Shown: piece by piece, positions 1 through 9,967 of the stretch | Position numbering within the stretch: position 1 is the stretch's first letter | How the letters are laid out: each line of letters opens with the position of its first letter | Assembly: GCA_002855745.1 (NCBI GenBank) | Contig: NDWX01000016.1 | Span: forward strand, 1 to 40,352 | Length of the DNA: 40,352 nucleotides | DNA from: Thermofilum sp. NZ13 | GTDB lineage: Archaea; Thermoproteota; Thermoprotei; Thermofilales; Thermofilaceae | Reading direction: 5' to 3' | Program-made: the position numbers and the translations under genes | Notes under the pieces: generated by a model | What the model was told of the DNA's origin: nothing | The model's input: the letters and a program-made list of their open reading frames with translations, nothing else | The model's database searches: none

Positions 1-2378
<2,378 letters not shown>

Positions 2379-2509
2379 GGCCACCGATAAAGTTTACGGA
2401 TTTTTCAGCCTCACCCATTTTCGTTACGTCAGCACATCGACCTTGAACCTAGGAACACTCAAGTGGAAATGTTTTTATTCCAAACCTGAATGAGATCTCC
2501 CGGGTTCCT

Positions 2510-2986
2510 ATGGCAGGAGAGACGCAAACCCCTTCCCCGTCGCAGGCTCAAGTAAACTCGGTACCTCTGCGAAGATACGGGGGGGTGCTCTCAAGACCCT
2601 ACAGAGAAGGTAGAGGCTTCAGTCTCAGTGAAATTAAAGCACTGAACTTGACCGAGCGCGAGGCGCGGCTTCTCGGAATATACGTGGACACTCGCAGAAA
2701 GACAACTCATGAGGAAAACATCAAGGCCTTGAGAGAGTATCTGATTAATTTAAAGAAGGCTCTCGAGAGCGGTGCCCCTCTACCTGAACCGAAGCTTCCC
2801 AAAATCCTTTTAGCGAAAAGAGATGTTTCCAGGGTCTTCAAAGGAAAAACCTCAGCGGGTAGAAGAGGAAGAGGGCTTCAGTCCGTCAAGTATAGATACA
2901 CACACCACTATAAGTGGAAGAAGAAGCAAAGGGAAAGGCTCCTCAAAAAGCGCCACGAAGCTAGTAGGCACAAGGGCGGAGATTAA
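2510..2986 (+). CDS. rpl13e: Ribosomal protein eL13 (L13e)
   Basis: Large-subunit ribosomal protein shared by eukaryotes and some archaea, mainly Thermoproteota. The 158-residue protein carries the family core GRGFSLSEIKALNLTE..ARLLGIYVDTRRK at about residues 36-66, matching the eukaryotic GRGFS..E...GI..DPRR pattern. It ends in a strongly basic tail (about residues 110-158) suited to rRNA binding. The ATG at 2510 lies about 35 bases after a TATA-like TTTTTATT (2471-2478). The last 4 bases overlap the end of the convergent zinc-ribbon gene. The family is absent from many Euryarchaeota, which supports the taxonomic assignment. Confidence 0.9.
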   Translation: MAGETQTPSPSQAQVNSVPLRRYGGVLSRPYREGRGFSLSEIKALNLTEREARLLGIYVDTRRKTTHEENIKALREYLINLKKALESGAPLPEPKLPKILLAKRDVSRVFKGKTSAGRRGRGLQSVKYRYTHHYKWKKKQRERLLKKRHEASRHKGGD

Positions 2987-3174
2987 CCTAAATACCTCCT
3001 TTCATAGCTCTCGACAATTTTCCGCGAGTGCTCTAAAACTATTTTCATCCCGCACTTTGCGCAGTAATACTCGCCGTCAATTTTAGCTATAACATCTTCA
3101 CTTCCGCATTTCCTACACTTGGGTCGTGTAGAGTTACGCGAATCCTGCTTTACATCATTATTCTTTAAAGACAC
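2983..3174 (-). CDS. Small zinc-ribbon protein
   Basis: 63 residues with one treble-clef or zinc-ribbon module: CRKCG (about 21-25), a short beta region, then CAKCG (about 38-42). A charged C-terminal helix follows. It resembles the zinc ribbons of transcription factors and RNA polymerase subunits but is not RpoP or TFS as I know them, so no function is assigned. The start is GTG at 3172-3174. A TATA box (minus-strand AAAATTATAT, 3200-3210) lies about 30 bases upstream, so the message should be leaderless. It converges on eL13 with a 4-base overlap. Confidence 0.75.
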   Translation of the reverse strand: MSLKNNDVKQDSRNSTRPKCRKCGSEDVIAKIDGEYYCAKCGMKIVLEHSRKIVESYERRYLG

Positions 3175-3514
3175 GTCATATGTCCCTGCGAGCCCAAGGT
3201 ATATAATTTTAGCCTACACAAGCCAGCTCGTAGAGCCTGATCCTTAAAGACGCGTTAGCGGCCAATACTAGGCTTGTCGGCTTGTCTATTCGCAAGCCCA
3301 AGCTTTCCGCTAGCCTTGATCACCGACTCGCAAGAGAGTGAGAGCACGCCTGTTAAACCCCCGGTGTCACCTGCAGAAGTCGGTAACCGTTGTTCGAGAA
3401 ACTCAATACAATCAGCGAGCGCGCTCTCTGATTCCCTTTCATCTGAAGTCTCTGACTAAACTGGTTTCGGAGCAACACAAAGAATATTTATAGTGACGCT
3501 GTATGGGCTAGAGC
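3175..3514. other. 340-base gene-free region with a long stem-loop
   Basis: No convincing protein gene. The TATA element at 3200-3210 serves the zinc-ribbon gene leftward and is nearly symmetric, so it could also fire rightward. An extended hairpin occupies 3254-3314. Its outer stem pairs 3254-3261 with 3307-3314. The inner stems pair 3270-3276 with 3299-3305 and 3279-3284 with 3293-3298, closing an 8-base loop. A second possible stem pairs ACCGACT (near 3322) with AGTCGGT (near 3377). AATATTTATA at 3483-3492 is the promoter of the Sm-like gene. Confidence 0.5.
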
Positions 3515-3853
3515 GTGACGCAGACCTCGAAAGCCCAGTATAGAGCGGTGCATCCCATCGACTACTTGAGAAGCTACAGCGGTAAAAGCGTGCTCATAAA
3601 GCTGAAAGATGGCTCCGAGTACATGGGAAAGCTGAAAGTCATCGATCCCTCAATGAACATCGTATTATCCGAGACCAAAGAAGTCACGGAGACCAACAAG
3701 GTGGTAGCAATTCTAGGAGATGTGTTTATCAGAGGCAGCAACCTGCTGTTCGTGTCAACAGAGCCCGACAAAGTCACTTTCTTTGAGCCTGACCAGCCGA
3801 AACAGCCCGAAGCACCTCCAAATCAGAGCACGACGGAAGAAGAGGAAGAGTAA
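3515..3853 (+). CDS. Sm-like archaeal protein (LSm/SmAP)
   Basis: Ring-forming RNA-binding protein of the LSm family, thought to act in RNA metabolism. Sm1 spans about residues 22-53 (SGKSVLIKLKDGSEYMGKL, then DPSMNIVL). Sm2 is at about 69-82 with VFIRGSNLLFVS. A proline-rich and very acidic tail (TTEEEEE) ends the 112-residue protein, longer than the minimal LSm of about 75 residues. The start is GTG at 3515, about 27 bases after the AATATTTATA promoter. An upstream ATG at 3502 runs into a stop after two codons and was discarded. Confidence 0.9.
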   Translation: MTQTSKAQYRAVHPIDYLRSYSGKSVLIKLKDGSEYMGKLKVIDPSMNIVLSETKEVTETNKVVAILGDVFIRGSNLLFVSTEPDKVTFFEPDQPKQPEAPPNQSTTEEEEE

Positions 3854-3874
3854 GATAAATTACTGACTGTAAGG

Positions 3875-3894
3875 TAAATTACTGCCAGTAATTA
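3875..3894. promoter_or_regulatory. Palindromic operator candidate upstream of SAM synthetase
   Basis: AATTACTG (3877-3884), one spacer base, then CAGTAATT (3886-3893) form a perfect 17-base inverted repeat. A further direct copy of TAAATTACTG lies at 3856-3865, exactly 19 bases upstream. The TATA-like element of the SAM synthetase gene follows at 3901-3910, so a bound factor would sit just upstream of TBP and TFB. Confidence 0.55.
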
Positions 3895-3935
3895 TGGGAA
3901 AATCATAAAAGCAATACGATTCCCTAGAGCACCTG

Positions 3936-5159
3936 ATGGCGCAGAAAAATATAGTAGTTGAGAAATCGACGTACATTCCACCGGATCTCTTACCAGTTGA
4001 AATCGTAGAGAGAAAAGGTACCGGACACCCTGACTTCATTGCAGACTCCATATCCGAGGCTGCAAGCCGCGAGCTATCAAAGTACTACCTGGAGAAGTTT
4101 GGCCGCATCTTGCACCACAACTTAGATAAAGTTCTAGTCGTAGGAGGACAATCTTCACCTAGATTTGGAGGGGGGGAAGTGCTACAGCCGATCTACATCC
4201 TGGTTTCTGGCAGAGCGACAACAGATGTTGTTGAGGCCGATGGTACGCGTGTTCCCGTACCCGTTGGACCCCTTGTGCTGAAGGCAACGCGCGAGTGGAT
4301 TAAAACAAACATTCGGTATCTTGACCCTGATCATCACGTGATAGTTGATTATAGGATTGGGAAAGGATCCGTAGACCTGGTCGACATATACCAACGTGCG
4401 CAGTCTTACCCGGGTGCGAACGACACGTCTATGGGGATCGGGTACGCACCACTATCAGAGACAGAGAAACTGGTTTTCGAGACAGAACGACTGCTAAACT
4501 CTCCGAAAGTGAAGAAAGAGGTACCAGCGGTTGGCGAAGACATAAAAGTTATGGGGGTGAGGAAAGGCGATACCATTCACTTAACTATAGCAGCTGCAAT
4601 AGTCTCGAGACACGTGAGATCAACAGAGGAGTATCTAGACGTGAAAAAGGAGATCCGGAAACTTGTCTTAGAGAAAGCTTCAGAGATAACTGAGCGCAAA
4701 GTCGAAGTTTACGTGAATACAGGAGATGACCCCAGTAAAGGTGACAGAGGGGGGCTGTACCTTGTCGTTACTGGCACATCGGCTGAGCATGGAGACGATG
4801 GAGCAACAGGCAGGGGAAACAGGGCGAATGGGCTTATAACACCCTTCAGACCTATGTCTCTAGAGGCGACCGCCGGTAAGAACCCCATAAGTCACATTGG
4901 GAAATTGTATAACATCGTAGCGTTTAACGCATCTCAGGAGATAGCACAGCTTGACCACATAAGAGAAGTTTACATAAAACTAATTAGCCAAATTGGAAAA
5001 CCAATAAACGAGCCCCTCCTGGCATACATTGCGATTAATGCTGATGAGGCGGCTATTTCACGTGTAAAGCACCAAGCAGAGGAAATATTGGCCGACCACC
5101 TCGACGGAATTAATAGACTCTGGGAGAAGGTTCTACGCGGAGAGGTTACTCTCTTTTAA
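3936..5159 (+). CDS. mat: S-adenosylmethionine synthetase, archaeal type
   Basis: Makes S-adenosylmethionine from methionine and ATP in the cytoplasm (EC 2.5.1.6). The 407 residues match the usual length of the archaeal family (COG1812), which differs from bacterial MetK. Recognisable segments are [17 protein letters not shown] near residue 27, the [16 protein letters not shown] region near 130, and a glycine-rich [16 protein letters not shown] near 285. The ATG at 3936 is about 30 bases after the TATA box and a leaderless start is likely. It converges on the DUF460 gene with a 27-base overlap. The product feeds methyl transfer; the by-product enzymes are encoded at 17882 and 18739. Confidence 0.97.
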   Translation: MAQKNIVVEKSTYIPPDLLPVEIVERKGTGHPDFIADSISEAASRELSKYYLEKFGRILHHNLDKVLVVGGQSSPRFGGGEVLQPIYILVSGRATTDVVEADGTRVPVPVGPLVLKATREWIKTNIRYLDPDHHVIVDYRIGKGSVDLVDIYQRAQSYPGANDTSMGIGYAPLSETEKLVFETERLLNSPKVKKEVPAVGEDIKVMGVRKGDTIHLTIAAAIVSRHVRSTEEYLDVKKEIRKLVLEKASEITERKVEVYVNTGDDPSKGDRGGLYLVVTGTSAEHGDDGATGRGNRANGLITPFRPMSLEATAGKNPISHIGKLYNIVAFNASQEIAQLDHIREVYIKLISQIGKPINEPLLAYIAINADEAAISRVKHQAEEILADHLDGINRLWEKVLRGEVTLF

Positions 5160-7148
5160 ATCCTTGAGCAGCCTCAGCCTTTCTCGCCTATACTCCTCGA
5201 GTATGCCTTTTATTTTAGAGATATCCCCCTGAGTTCGACGCGTCAACGCGTTAGCGAGCTCTTTGCTTTCAAAGGCAACTATCGGGCCTATGTCAAAATA
5301 CTGCGCGATATCCTCGAGAGATATTACCTGAGCCTCAGGGGGTATCGCTCTCCTTAAAGTCTCCGCTTCTTTCGAGCTTCTCGTAACAACAATCACCGAG
5401 CTTTGAAAATCCTTAGCCTTTAAGGTTTTAAAAACAAGGTCTTGTACAAGTTCTAGGGGGTAGCTCTTATCGATAAATACTATATTGTCCGAGAGCTCCT
5501 GTAGAGTTCCTTCGTTTTCTCTGGTTTTTTCCACAAGCCACGAAAGCTTTATGGCAAGCCTATACTTGCTGAAAGCCATACCAAGAAGGATCCGCTCCAA
5601 CTCGGACACCCTATCTTCTAACTGTTGAAGCTTCGCCTTCAGGTGCGAGGCTTCCCTCTGTAACTGTTCTACCCTAGAGTCAAGCTTCACCTTCTCTGCA
5701 TCTGCGCCGAGGGTTTTACGGACGGAAAGCAGCTTTTTAAGGGTCAACTCTAGCTCGCTTACCCTCTTCGTAGCCTCCCTCAGTTCAAGGGTAAGAGCTT
5801 TATTCTCCTGAAGCAACCTTTCAGCTAGCTTTCGGTAAAACCTTAGCTGCTCCTCGGCTCCTCCCTGGGCTATGTCCTGGAGTGCTAGCTCCTCCTTGGT
5901 TGATAGCTGGAGGTACTCCTTCGCCGCTTCCTTAACGGCAAGAGAGACGGGGAGGCCTTTAACGACTTGAAGCTTAGCTTTATCTAGCGGAATAGAGAGG
6001 CCATATTTGCTGGCCTCCTGTTCAACGGCGTCGAACTTCTCGCGATACTCGTTGAAGGCTTTGAGCGCGGCGGCGAGAGCATCCCTCTGGTGTGAATTCT
6101 CAACTTGCGGATAGCCAGACGTGAGCCTTCTTTTCTCATCGACGCTCAAGCTACGCTGCGGTGTAAACAGAAGAGCACCGAGCTGAGACGCAAGTTTCTT
6201 AACGTAAGCGGGTGCAGGGGACACATCACTGGCTATTACTGCGGGATGCCCGAAATCTAAAAGTAGCTTTACTAGCTGACCCCTGCTAAGCAACCTCCTT
6301 GAGAACACGCTCACGATACTTCCGCTAAAATCTAGGATGGCCACACCTGTCGTCATTCCTGGATCTACCCCCACAATCGTGTAACGCTCGCTCCTAGCGC
6401 TGCGTTTCGGCGTAGCTCCTAGTGGTCTGTACTCGATACTCTCACGCCTTACCGGCGATATCTCAACAAAAATGTCGTGGCCAGACTCTGGCTTCACGAG
6501 GCCGTTGAGCCTCTCGCGGGGAGCGTAAACCACGAAAGTTGCCCCAACCACTCCCCAGCCTCCTTTTCTCACGAAGAGATCGTAGTCTATCCCTGCCTTG
6601 TCCAGCTTCTCGAGTATCTCCGCAACCTTCCTTTTGACAAGCTGCTCGATGTTACGCTTATACCGCTCCCTGCTCATCCCCCCCTGCCCAGGAACCCTTC
6701 CACGTCCAACGCGTATTCGTGTCTCCTCCTCGAAAACCAGGACCTCTGAGCCTATCCCCCTGCTTGCGAGAACCGCTAGAAGCTCTGCTGTTTCCACAGG
6801 ACTCAACTTTCCTCTACATAATCCTGTCAACACGCAAAGAGCCTCAACGCTCACAACCTCGTCTCCGAGCCTCGTGACCTCTACTAGCCTCGGAGTTTTC
6901 CCGGGAACTCTTCTCAAGACTTCAGCAATTCCTCGAAAGTCCCCAGCTAGCTCGTAAATGTTATCTACCGCAATCGCCTCAACTCCTCTCTCCCCCACCA
7001 GGGCCAACACTTCGCTTAGAGGTACCCGTTCCATCCTCAGCGTAACTCGTCCCTCCTCTACTAAGGCGAGGGCGAATAATGGCTCACCGGCCTGGGGCGA
7101 GGAGCCAGGTACTATGTCAAGACCCACTACCCTGCGAAGTATCGACAC
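5133..7148 (-). CDS. DUF460 / COG2433 family protein, RNase H-like fold
   Basis: 671 residues of a conserved archaeal family of unknown function. The middle has an RNase H/RuvC-like signature: VGVDPGMTTG (Asp about 262), then VIASDVS (Asp about 308) and HQRDALAAA (Asp about 356). These are the three acidic positions expected of a RuvC or YqgF nuclease or resolvase fold. Residues about 440-545 form a long coiled coil rich in Leu, Glu, Lys and Arg, followed by a C-terminal alpha/beta region. The N-terminal 150 residues look like a second, degenerate RNase H-like half. The start is GTG at 7148 with AGGAG 5 bases before it (7154-7158). The 3' end overlaps the convergent mat gene by 27 bases. A DNA or RNA repair role is only inferred. 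Confidence 0.88.
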   Translation of the reverse strand: MSILRRVVGLDIVPGSSPQAGEPLFALALVEEGRVTLRMERVPLSEVLALVGERGVEAIAVDNIYELAGDFRGIAEVLRRVPGKTPRLVEVTRLGDEVVSVEALCVLTGLCRGKLSPVETAELLAVLASRGIGSEVLVFEEETRIRVGRGRVPGQGGMSRERYKRNIEQLVKRKVAEILEKLDKAGIDYDLFVRKGGWGVVGATFVVYAPRERLNGLVKPESGHDIFVEISPVRRESIEYRPLGATPKRSARSERYTIVGVDPGMTTGVAILDFSGSIVSVFSRRLLSRGQLVKLLLDFGHPAVIASDVSPAPAYVKKLASQLGALLFTPQRSLSVDEKRRLTSGYPQVENSHQRDALAAALKAFNEYREKFDAVEQEASKYGLSIPLDKAKLQVVKGLPVSLAVKEAAKEYLQLSTKEELALQDIAQGGAEEQLRFYRKLAERLLQENKALTLELREATKRVSELELTLKKLLSVRKTLGADAEKVKLDSRVEQLQREASHLKAKLQQLEDRVSELERILLGMAFSKYRLAIKLSWLVEKTRENEGTLQELSDNIVFIDKSYPLELVQDLVFKTLKAKDFQSSVIVVTRSSKEAETLRRAIPPEAQVISLEDIAQYFDIGPIVAFESKELANALTRRTQGDISKIKGILEEYRRERLRLLKDLKESNLSA

Positions 7149-7243
7149 CCCCGCTCCTTACTACTAAACTTCGCGATATTAATCATTACGGCAGGACCAA
7201 CTACCAGAGCGTTTTCGCGACCTCTGTTGTTACAAAGAGTGCA

Positions 7244-8143
7244 TTACGCAACTAGCCCTAAGCGGGTGAAGATGTTACTTAGATAAAGCTCCTTGTTCAA
7301 CCGTAGTCCATACTTTCTCGTGAAGAAGTTGACTATGTTCTCGATGTCCCTTTTAAGGTAGAATGCTGCATTGGGATGCGCCGACGAGACCCACTGAGGC
7401 CAGTCGAGCAACTTAATATCTTCGCCCTTAGTCACTATCACATTGTACTCGTTTAAATCTCCGTGAACCTCACCGGCTTTGTAAGCTTTCTCAACCTCAG
7501 CAAGAATCTTTTCCAGAGTCAATATAGGCTCACTCAATGGAGGGACTTCTGAGAGCTCTACCCCTTCTACGTACTCTGTGACAACTACGTGCCGGTTCCA
7601 GTCAACTGGTTCAGGCACAGCAACACGCTCCCTCCACAGTATTTTGAGAGCCTCATACTCGTTACGTGCAGCCAGCCTTGAGAGATATAGCCACGAAAAG
7701 TGCCTCTTATCTGCGACATATCCCCTCACCCTCTTCGCGCCTCTAAAGCTAGTTCTACCAGCCCGGTGAACTTTGACTGCAACGATCCTCTCACCCGAGG
7801 TTTTACCGAGGTATACTTCCGATTCCTTACCCTCTCCAACTGGAGTCTCCGAGATAGCCACTATGGTCCCTCTCTTAACGAGAGCATTAAAGGCTAAGCA
7901 GTCGTAGCCGCGGCTAGTTAAGATATAGCCCGTGAAGCTACCCCTGTATCTCTGGACAAGGCCTAGTTTGTTCAGCTTTTTAAGAACCACCTCCACGTAA
8001 TCTTTCGCAAGGCCCGAAATAGAAGCTATAAGTTCAACATCCACGTACTCGTGGTTTATCATACCTCTCTCGATTGACGTTAGCACTCTAAGATCGTCAC
8101 CGGTCAACCCCTTTAGGCTCCAAGCGGAGAAACGAACACTCAC
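7244..8143 (-). CDS. rio2: Rio2-type serine protein kinase
   Basis: Atypical kinase/ATPase that acts in late 40S/30S ribosome maturation. An N-terminal winged helix (about residues 15-90) precedes the RIO domain. The glycine loop is GEGKESEVY, the ATP lysine is in VAVKVH, the catalytic loop is HGDLNEYN, and the metal Asp is in LLDWPQW (most Rio2 have DFPQ). I place the start at GTG 8143, giving 299 residues. The TATA box (8168-8177) is then 29 bases upstream and the N-terminus has the length of characterised archaeal Rio2. The ATG at 8185 would add 14 residues but lies upstream of the TATA box. Confidence 0.93.
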   Translation of the reverse strand: MSVRFSAWSLKGLTGDDLRVLTSIERGMINHEYVDVELIASISGLAKDYVEVVLKKLNKLGLVQRYRGSFTGYILTSRGYDCLAFNALVKRGTIVAISETPVGEGKESEVYLGKTSGERIVAVKVHRAGRTSFRGAKRVRGYVADKRHFSWLYLSRLAARNEYEALKILWRERVAVPEPVDWNRHVVVTEYVEGVELSEVPPLSEPILTLEKILAEVEKAYKAGEVHGDLNEYNVIVTKGEDIKLLDWPQWVSSAHPNAAFYLKRDIENIVNFFTRKYGLRLNKELYLSNIFTRLGLVA

Positions 8144-8167
8144 GATTCTAAACAACAGACACTCAAT

Positions 8168-8177
8168 CTTTATTTCT
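8168..8177 (-). promoter_or_regulatory. TATA box of rio2
   Basis: Minus-strand AGAAATAAAG, centred about 29 bases before GTG 8143. It decides between the two possible Rio2 starts. Confidence 0.5.
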
Positions 8178-8221
8178 GTTGTCATGGCCAGAAAACTTTT
8201 TGGAAGAGCGTCGTGGATTAG

Positions 8222-8276
8222 GCGATGATGAAACAGCTCGCGATCGAGCGGTGAATTAACCTTCGATTGCTGAACT
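8222..8276 (+). ncRNA. Probable C/D box sRNA
   Basis: A perfect C box ATGATGA lies at 8225-8231 and a D box CTGA at 8270-8273. Between them are a degenerate D' (CGAG, about 8245-8248), a 2-base gap and a C'-like GTGAATT (8251-8257). This leaves guides of about 13 and 12 bases, the standard archaeal layout. A TATA-like AAAACTTTTT at 8192-8201 would start transcription near 8222. Such RNAs guide 2'-O-methylation of rRNA or tRNA by fibrillarin, Nop5 and L7Ae. The targets would be complementary to AACCTTCGATTG (D guide) and to the bases before CGAG (D' guide). The D' box is weak, so this is not certain. Confidence 0.55.
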
Positions 8277-8300
8277 AGGTTCTCCTGCTTAAGATTGAGG

Positions 8301-8306
8301 AAAAAA
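8301..8306 (-). terminator. Oligo-T terminator after the structured RNA
   Basis: Six consecutive T on the minus strand (AGTTTTTTCC), directly after the GC-rich folded region. T-runs are the usual intrinsic archaeal termination signal. It could also end the operon that finishes at 8526. Confidence 0.45.
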
Positions 8307-8506
8307 CTAAGTGCCTAGCAACACCGGGCCCGGCCCGCGGTTGGCTGCTCCTGCCGGCGAGGTGTGGCGGCCGCTGGCTACTACTCCCCGGAAGCCCCTC
8401 GTGGGGCAGGCCTGCAATGGGTGATGCGTAGCCCCGTGGGGCGACCCCGAGGCCGATAAAGGTGACGAAGAGTTTAAGGGACCGTGGGGCAGAAAAGGAG
8501 TAGTGC
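8301..8506 (-). ncRNA. GC-rich structured RNA candidate, family unknown
   Basis: This stretch is far richer in G and C than the genes around it, as structured RNAs of hyperthermophiles usually are, and has no credible reading frame. On the minus strand a TATA-like TTTTATGT (about 8529-8536) predicts a start near 8506, and a run of six T at 8306-8301 makes a terminator. An 8-base-pair stem joins 8497-8504 with 8380-8387. Inside it are GCCCC/GGGGC (8394-8398 with 8403-8407) and GGCCT/AGGCC (8409-8413 with 8450-8454). Downstream, the arm near 8317-8346 pairs AGCCAAC with GTTGCT through a bulge. I could not match RNase P, SRP or 5S signatures. The strand is inferred from the promoter and T-run. 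Confidence 0.45.
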
Positions 8507-8525
8507 TCACGTAAAGGTAGAACCG

Positions 8526-9236
8526 TCACATAAAACCCACTAAACCTATGGGTCTCACCTCGATTATCCTCACTTGTTTTATCGCCGGGAGAGCGACGTT
8601 ATAAACTGGCGTCTGTCCAATGAAGTCAGAGTGGATTTTGCTCTCGTGAAGGTGTCCGTGCACGACGGCGTCGACAGGGTGTTTCCTCACGACTTCTGAG
8701 AGCTTCTTGCTAGACATCTCCTCCCAGAACTCTTCCTTTTCACCTACCAGAGTGCGGCACCTCGGTGGGTAGTGTGTTAACAGTACTGTCAGCTCTTTTC
8801 CAGCATGCTGTGAGATGAGCTCCGCGATCTTTTTCAGTCTACTAGCGTAAAGCTCATGGACGTTCGGCACATGCTCCAGTTGCCACCTCGTAGGTTTATC
8901 AAGCGCACCGGTTGTACCCACAACGACTAGCTCTTTCTCCAGTGGAAGCCTTACGTAGTCGTCATCCAGCCAGATAACCTCTTGGCACTCCTCCCTCATC
9001 TTTTCCCGTACGTCGGGGTAGTCCTCGTTGCCGAAAACAGCCACTATTGAGGCATTCGGCAAAGCTCTCCGCAAGGCGTCCTGCACCGGCGCGCACATCC
9101 TGTAGTTTCCCTTCTTGACTACATCGCCAGCTATCAGGACGGCCGAGACCTCGGTTGCGCTCAGGCGTTTTAGCGACGAGAGGAGGAGCGGCAGATACTC
9201 CGGTGCGTGGACATCTCCGAAGGCTAAGACTTTCAT
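8526..9236 (-). CDS. Calcineurin-like metallophosphoesterase
   Basis: 236 residues with all five metallophosphoesterase motifs: GDVH (about 8-11), GDVVKKG (about 37-43), GNED (about 70-73), LLTHYPP (about 151-157) and HGHLH (about 193-197). These bind two metal ions and hydrolyse a phosphoester; the substrate cannot be read from the sequence. The ATG at 9236 has AGGTG 5 bases before it, 8 bases after the EcfT stop codon, so it is the last gene of the GTPase-ECF transporter operon. Its place suggests a link to the transported vitamin or cofactor, for example dephosphorylating it, but that is inference. Confidence 0.88.
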   Translation of the reverse strand: MKVLAFGDVHAPEYLPLLLSSLKRLSATEVSAVLIAGDVVKKGNYRMCAPVQDALRRALPNASIVAVFGNEDYPDVREKMREECQEVIWLDDDYVRLPLEKELVVVGTTGALDKPTRWQLEHVPNVHELYASRLKKIAELISQHAGKELTVLLTHYPPRCRTLVGEKEEFWEEMSSKKLSEVVRKHPVDAVVHGHLHESKIHSDFIGQTPVYNVALPAIKQVRIIEVRPIGLVGFM

Positions 9237-9244
9237 AGCGGCAC

Positions 9245-9967
9245 CTAAGACATTACGAGAAACAGCACCGCAAATGAAGCGATTAAAAAGAGCGCGAGCA
9301 CATCATTTCTTGTGAGCTTTAGCTTCACCATCCTAGTTGGCTTAGTCCGAGCTCCGAAACCCCTAGCCTCTAAAGCCTCGGCTATCATGAGGCTACGTCT
9401 TACCTCGAATACCACCAGCGGCACCATCAAGTAAACGTAATTCCTTATACGCGTGGTAAAACCACCTTTTTCGAGCTCTAGACCCCGACTTCTAAGAGCA
9501 TCTATTACGATCTGCACGTCCTGAGCAAGAGTGGGAACGAATCGGAACGACATTGTTATTAGTAGCGAGTAGTCCCGGGGGAGGCGCATCTCCTCAAGAG
9601 CTAGCGCTAACTCATCAGGAGGAGTGGTCAGGAAGAATACAGAGAAGGCAGCTGTCAGGACGAGAAAGCGCAAGGTCATAGCTAGAGGCTGTAGAATCCC
9701 CTCGTGCATGGCTGTAAGCCAGTTTAAGAAAAATATTGCACCGGCTAGCGGTAGAATCCCCTTCACACCCTCCAGCATGAGCTTGAGCCTTTTCGCTAAG
9801 AGAGCGGCCAGCACGACTGTTCCAAATAGGATTAGTTGCCGCTGCACGCTCAGCGTTATCAGAGACAATGCCGCAACTGTAAAAGAAAATACCAGCCTCG
9901 TGCGAGGATCCAATCTATCAAGAGCAGAGTCTTTCTTGATGGATCGGAAGGCCCTTAGCGCCTCCAC
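9245..9967 (-). CDS. ecfT: ECF transporter transmembrane subunit EcfT (CbiQ family)
   Basis: Scaffold membrane subunit of an energy-coupling-factor importer for vitamins or metals. The 240 residues have about five hydrophobic segments (residues 28-60, 70-88, 94-115, about 130-150 and the C-terminal 220-238). The two cytoplasmic coupling motifs are present as ALRSRGLE (about 162) and ALEARGFGAR (about 195), which contact the two ATPases. The start is GTG at 9967, overlapping the end of the ecfA2 gene by 13 bases with a purine-rich GGAGGGAG ribosome-binding site. No substrate-binding S subunit is encoded nearby, as in group II ECF systems whose S units lie elsewhere. Confidence 0.9.
   Translation of the reverse strand: MEALRAFRSIKKDSALDRLDPRTRLVFSFTVAALSLITLSVQRQLILFGTVVLAALLAKRLKLMLEGVKGILPLAGAIFFLNWLTAMHEGILQPLAMTLRFLVLTAAFSVFFLTTPPDELALALEEMRLPRDYSLLITMSFRFVPTLAQDVQIVIDALRSRGLELEKGGFTTRIRNYVYLMVPLVVFEVRRSLMIAEALEARGFGARTKPTRMVKLKLTRNDVLALFLIASFAVLFLVMS

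Noticed and set aside
3274-3459. Open frame of 61 codons on the plus strand
   Set aside because: Serine-rich, no ribosome-binding site or promoter at the right distance, and it crosses a strong stem-loop.
8301-8506. RNase P RNA or SRP RNA
   Set aside because: No GAGGAAAGTCC or ACAGAA pair that would form P4. A GGCAGGAGCAGCC stretch on the minus strand recalls SRP helix 8, but the opposite strand of the loop lacks the conserved AGG.
8275-8529. Open frames of 84 and 67 codons on the minus strand in the GC-rich region
   Set aside because: The composition is Pro/Gly/Ser/Arg-rich with no motif, the frames overlap each other, and the region behaves like structured RNA with a T-run end.
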